Below are positions 60,924 to 64,000 of a DNA stretch of 64,000 bases, piece by piece. How positions within the stretch are numbered: the stretch's first letter is position 1; each line of letters starts with the position of its first letter. Both the position numbers and the translations under genes were made by a program. This DNA is from Channa striata. Taxonomy: Eukaryota > Chordata > Actinopteri > Anabantiformes > Channidae. The notes below the pieces were generated by a model. That model was not told the DNA's origin. It made no database searches and was given only the letters and a program-made list of their open reading frames with translations. Where the stretch lies: positions 8,999,540-9,063,539 of the forward strand of contig CM065170.1 in assembly GCA_033026295.1 (NCBI GenBank). The letters are read 5' to 3'.

Positions 60924-61811
60924 ATGCGGGACATGCTGGAGAAGCTGCGGGCAATTAGTGGGGAACAGGATTCTCTGCCAGAGTTTTATGACTCTGTCGA
61001 AGTAGCAACAGTGAACCTGTCTCAACAGACAGTAGTGTATGAGAACTCCTCAATTATTGAAGACCTCCTGATGGAGGCCCACTCCATACGCAAAAATATC
61101 TCCTTGCTCCAGTTAGAGGTTGAGCGTCTGACAAAACACAACGAACGCTTTAGCACCACTGTGCGGCGTCTGACGCTACTCAAGAAAGGCTCGGACTCCA
61201 TCGCCAGGGGCATTCAGCAGCGGGCGGAAGCTTTGTACTCCCGCCTGCAGTCCCTGGGTAAGAAGAGGAGCCAGCTGGAAGAAAGCAAAGGTTCCCACTC
61301 TGCTGTTACCCGCATTGCCCAAATTCAGTATCAGACACTGACCCAATCCTTCCATAATGTCATGGCTGCCTACAATCAGGCTGAGGAGATGCAGAGGATT
61401 GCATGTCGAGAGAGGATACAAAGGCAAGCCTCGATTTTGGGAACTGAAATCTCCGCTGAAGAGCTGGATGAGCTGGTGAGCAAAGGAGGCGAGGGATGGG
61501 GAGAGCTGTCCCAGAACCTGCAGACACAAGGGGCAAAATCAACCCACTGGGCGCTGCATGAGATCAAAGGCCGACACAAAGAACTGGTGGAGCTGGAAGC
61601 TAGGATGACGGAGATCCGTGAACTGTTCCTGGACATAGCCATGCTGGTGGAGGAGCAGGGATCCATGCTCAACAACATTGAGGCTAATGTTCATTCTGCT
61701 GAGGACCATGTCGAGGAATCCACCAGTAACCTCAAGAAAGCCTATGAGTACAAGAAGAAACATCCTTGTTGGAAATGCTGTTGTTGTTGTTGTCCCTGTC
61801 TACCCAGTTAG
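60924..61811 (+). CDS. stx11: Syntaxin-11-type Q-SNARE, tandem copy 2
   Basis: This is the second syntaxin-11-type SNARE, 295 residues in one exon. The start MRDMLEKLRA is chosen because it aligns with copy 1 and lies five bases after a strong acceptor (tttctcag, ending 60918). The same frame is open 31 codons further upstream (from 60831), but that part would be intron. Blocks shared with copy 1 include HSAVTRIAQIQY, the CRERIQRQ segment, LEARMTEIRELFLDIAMLVEEQGSML with zero-layer Gln245, and about 60 central residues of the SNARE helix. There is no transmembrane segment. The tail CWKCCCCCCPCLPS has eight cysteines, strongly suggesting multiple palmitoylation, and resembles the mammalian cysteine-rich tail more than copy 1 does. 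Zebrafish has comparable tandem genes (stx11b.1 and stx11b.2); the exact orthology is not tested here. Confidence 0.93.
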   Translation: MRDMLEKLRAISGEQDSLPEFYDSVEVATVNLSQQTVVYENSSIIEDLLMEAHSIRKNISLLQLEVERLTKHNERFSTTVRRLTLLKKGSDSIARGIQQRAEALYSRLQSLGKKRSQLEESKGSHSAVTRIAQIQYQTLTQSFHNVMAAYNQAEEMQRIACRERIQRQASILGTEISAEELDELVSKGGEGWGELSQNLQTQGAKSTHWALHEIKGRHKELVELEARMTEIRELFLDIAMLVEEQGSMLNNIEANVHSAEDHVEESTSNLKKAYEYKKKHPCWKCCCCCCPCLPS

Positions 61812-62880
61812 ACTTTTAAACAAAGATTTTAGAATTTTTTTTTTTTGACTTAGGCAATTTTATGATTGAAATATTGATTCGTGTAAAACTGACAACAAAA
61901 ATGATGTGATGAATTGCTTTATCCATGGCAAAGCCAACCTTTTGTCCCATTTTATGCACAAAATGACCAAAAATAACACACAGGAACAAATGTAAAATAC
62001 GCACAGACTCCAAACAATCAAAATGATGGGTGGGGAAGCCTTTTCTTGGTTGTGCCCAGGGGTCCATGTTAATCTGCCCATGATGTTTTTAGTCATTTGT
62101 AAATCTTTTGGGTACATTCAGGTCATTGTTCATTAATTGCTAATTTTGCATCTTTTCACTGCTGTTTTGCATCGCTTTATGGAAATTTTGACTTTGACTT
62201 ACAATTTGCTGTTTGAAACTGTTATTTTAAACAACAAATATGAACAGTAACTTGATGGCCTTGTGATGCTTAGCTGTTCAGTCTCTGGAATTACCAGCTG
62301 ACTTTAATTAGATTCACAGTGATTTTACTTAATTTTTTTGTGATAGCTTGCATATAAAAGGCATGTTGTTCAGTTAAAACTGTTAAACATTTAAAGACTT
62401 ACTGATATGCAAAAATAAAATCTGGTGTGCTAAATTTAAATCATTTAGTTATTCTTGGTTTAACAATGATTGCTGGGTTGTGTCAGAGGGTCACAAGGCC
62501 TTTGGATATTTGGAGGAACTAAAATCATTATCTAACCCAAGGTGTTAAAACTTTATACCAAGTACGAGACCAATCATATGATCCTCCATCCACATCCAAA
62601 CTCTTTGAGCGTCTCTGATTCTAGAATAAACCAAACTATATTAACAAGGTGTGAGGTCTTTGACAAAGGGACTCTAAAGACAATATATAATATAATAAAA
62701 TATTAAACGTCCTCTTCTCTACATCACATTGATTTATGCTGTGCTTTGTTGGTCTACAGTATTTCTAAAACGAAGTAACATTACAACAAACCAATAGCCA
62801 CATATTTAATATTTTATTTTGCCTATAATCCAGCTCATAAACATCTATAAACTATCAAACCGAAACTGACCATTCGATTA
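61812..62880 (+). other. stx11: stx11 copy 2 3' UTR and downstream spacer
   Basis: The first AATAAA after the stop is at 62414-62419, which gives a 3' UTR of about 620 nt. The remaining sequence to 62880 is AT-rich with nothing recognised. Confidence 0.5.
62414..62419 (+). terminator. stx11: Candidate polyadenylation signal of stx11 copy 2
   Basis: AATAAA in an A-rich context (gcaaaaataaaatctgg), the first such signal downstream of the stop codon. Confidence 0.5.
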
Positions 62881-63112
62881 TAACGAGCGGGATGAAAATG
62901 ATCCGGGCAGGGTAGGAAGTAACGTTACGCACAGGCGCCGTCCAATCGGAGTGGACGAATCGTTGGCTGTCACCTGCAAATCAAGCCTCTAAAGTTACTA
63001 CTGACTTTATTTGGCAACTTATCTGGCGCAGCGTCAACTTGGTGATCTGCTTTCATTTACTACGATCGTGGGCAGTAGCTAACCAAACACGACGACTAAC
63101 GTTAGCCGAGAG
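62881..63112 (+). promoter_or_regulatory. CpG-rich promoter and candidate first exon of an unidentified plus-strand gene
   Basis: CpG density rises abruptly. A CCAAT box sits at 62942-62946, and a donor (GCCGAGAG/gtaaac) ends a possible leader exon at 63112. No long frame is present, so any such exon is non-coding. From gene order in human (STX11 followed by UTRN, recalled) utrophin is one candidate, but nothing in the sequence identifies it. Confidence 0.45.
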
Positions 63113-63251
63113 GTAAACGGACGCGTAGGTTGAACCAGCGCTGCAGCGTTAGGCTGGTAATGTGCTATGTGCTAGTAGTTACGTTAGCGTATGCTAACGC
63201 TTATAATTGTCTGCTGGTTTTGGTAGCGATTAACTAATTTTCTGGTTGCAG

Positions 63252-63390
63252 GGAGGACCCGGCAGTGGATATCAGCAGAAAACTGGTAGCGCCATGTTAT
63301 ATGTCCCACAGTCTGTGATATGACGGCAGTTTGAGGATGTTTTATTGCCAGGATACACGATATTAGCAAGTTCGCTCTAGAACGTAGAAG
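63252..63390 (+). other. Candidate second non-coding 5' exon of the right-edge gene
   Basis: An acceptor (tttctggttgcag, ending 63251) and a donor (GTAGAAG/gtaatg, at 63391) bound 139 nt that contain only tiny ATG frames (9 codons and shorter). This is what a leader exon with upstream ORFs looks like. It would splice to exons beyond the window. Confidence 0.4.
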
Positions 63391-63531
63391 GTAATGCTAA
63401 CGGGTAATGTCATTTGCGCTAGCACTGGAGTCCTATTCTTTAGGCTTTGTAACATATTTATGATACGATCTATTTTTATCTCATGTCGAGATGTATTTTC
63501 AAGGGGAATTGCGGGACTTTCTGTTGTATCA

Positions 63532-63614
63532 ACCAGGATGGCCGAGTGGTTAAGGCGTTGGACTTAAGATCCAATGGACATATGTCCGCGTGGGTTCGAA
63601 CCCCACTCCTGGTA
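63532..63614 (+). tRNA. tRNA-Leu (anticodon UAA)
   Basis: An 83-nt cloverleaf. The acceptor stem ACCAGGA/TCCTGGT is perfectly paired. The D arm follows GGCCGAGTGGTTAAGGC. The anticodon stem TTGGA/TCCAA encloses loop CTTAAGA with TAA at 63565-63567. A long variable arm (GGACATATGTCC) marks a class II tRNA, and the T arm is GTGGG-TTCGAAC-CCCAC. A and B box promoters are intact, there is no intron, no encoded CCA, and a TTTT polymerase III stop lies at 63620-63623. It appears functional. Confidence 0.97.
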
Positions 63615-64000
63615 ATGAATTTTGTCACTCTGAACGTAAACGTTACCAAACATTGTACATGAAACTAACCGGATAAAAACAAGAACACGTTATTAAAATA
63701 GAACAGTGCCTGTGCGTTTTTTAACGAACAAATTGAAACAGGCAGACATTTCGCTCAAGCACGACAACCATTTTCCATTGAATGCACCATCTAAATCTAC
63801 ATTTAAAAAAAAATTATTATCCTTTTTTGGCGTTTATGAAGATCCTGAGTGATTTAAGTTATACCCAAAGTGTGTTTGTTGTCCGATCATCCAGTCTTAC
63901 ATACTAAATCGCAAAGACGAATAAACAAAAGCGAAACTTAAATAACAAAGGCAAGCAGCTTATTAATAGCATGTCTTGTCCCTGTTTTTACTGTGAAAAT
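63615..64000. other. Right-edge sequence after the tRNA
   Basis: AT-rich DNA with the tRNA's polymerase III terminator at its start and nothing else recognised. If the leader exons at 63.1 and 63.4 kb are real, this is intron. Confidence 0.5.

Noticed and set aside
1..64000. CRISPR arrays, prophage, operons or bacterial-type mobile elements
   Set aside because: None present. The regularly spaced simple repeats are dinucleotide microsatellites, and all genes are spliced or Pol III vertebrate types.

Overview
This window is vertebrate nuclear DNA, most likely from a ray-finned (teleost) fish. The genes are split by many GT-AG introns. The dispersed repeats (a Tc1-type transposon fossil, a tRNA-like SINE, small inverted-repeat elements, many CA/TG microsatellites) are of kinds common in teleosts. 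Two syntaxin-11-type genes lie in tandem, as in some other fish. There is no operon structure, CRISPR array, phage or plasmid content.

Left part (1 to about 21.1 kb, minus strand): the 5' end of akap12 (gravin / AKAP12), a kinase-scaffold gene. A GC-rich promoter at about 20.5-21.1 kb leads into coding exon 1 (20737-20883, a probable N-myristoylation start). A 17.3-kb intron follows, then a 76-nt exon 2 (3386-3461). The rest of the gene, including the expected very large exon, lies beyond position 1. The introns hold fossil transposons and microsatellites.

Middle (25.8-55.3 kb, minus strand): a complete mthfd1l gene, for mitochondrial monofunctional C1-tetrahydrofolate synthase (10-formyl-THF synthetase). 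I could place all 27 coding exons by splice signals and reading phase. They join without a break into 977 codons plus a stop, essentially the length I recall for the human protein (about 978). The order mthfd1l followed by akap12 in the same orientation is, as I recall, also the human 6q25 order.

Right part (56.4-64.0 kb, plus strand): head-to-head with mthfd1l are two tandem syntaxin-11 genes, each with its whole coding sequence in one exon (58099-58992 and 60924-61811). They have SNARE motifs and cysteine-rich tails instead of a transmembrane anchor, but the tails differ strongly in cysteine number. Then comes an unmethylated-type promoter region with two candidate non-coding exons of an unidentified plus-strand gene, and an intact tRNA-Leu(UAA) gene at 63532-63614.

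The genes do not form one pathway: mthfd1l serves mitochondrial one-carbon metabolism, akap12 serves PKA/PKC scaffolding, and the syntaxins serve vesicle fusion. I found no convincing new multi-gene system. The items most worth a second look are the tail divergence of the tandem syntaxins, a 50-codon ORF between them, a 189-codon unexplained ORF in akap12 intron 2, and the right-edge 5' exons.
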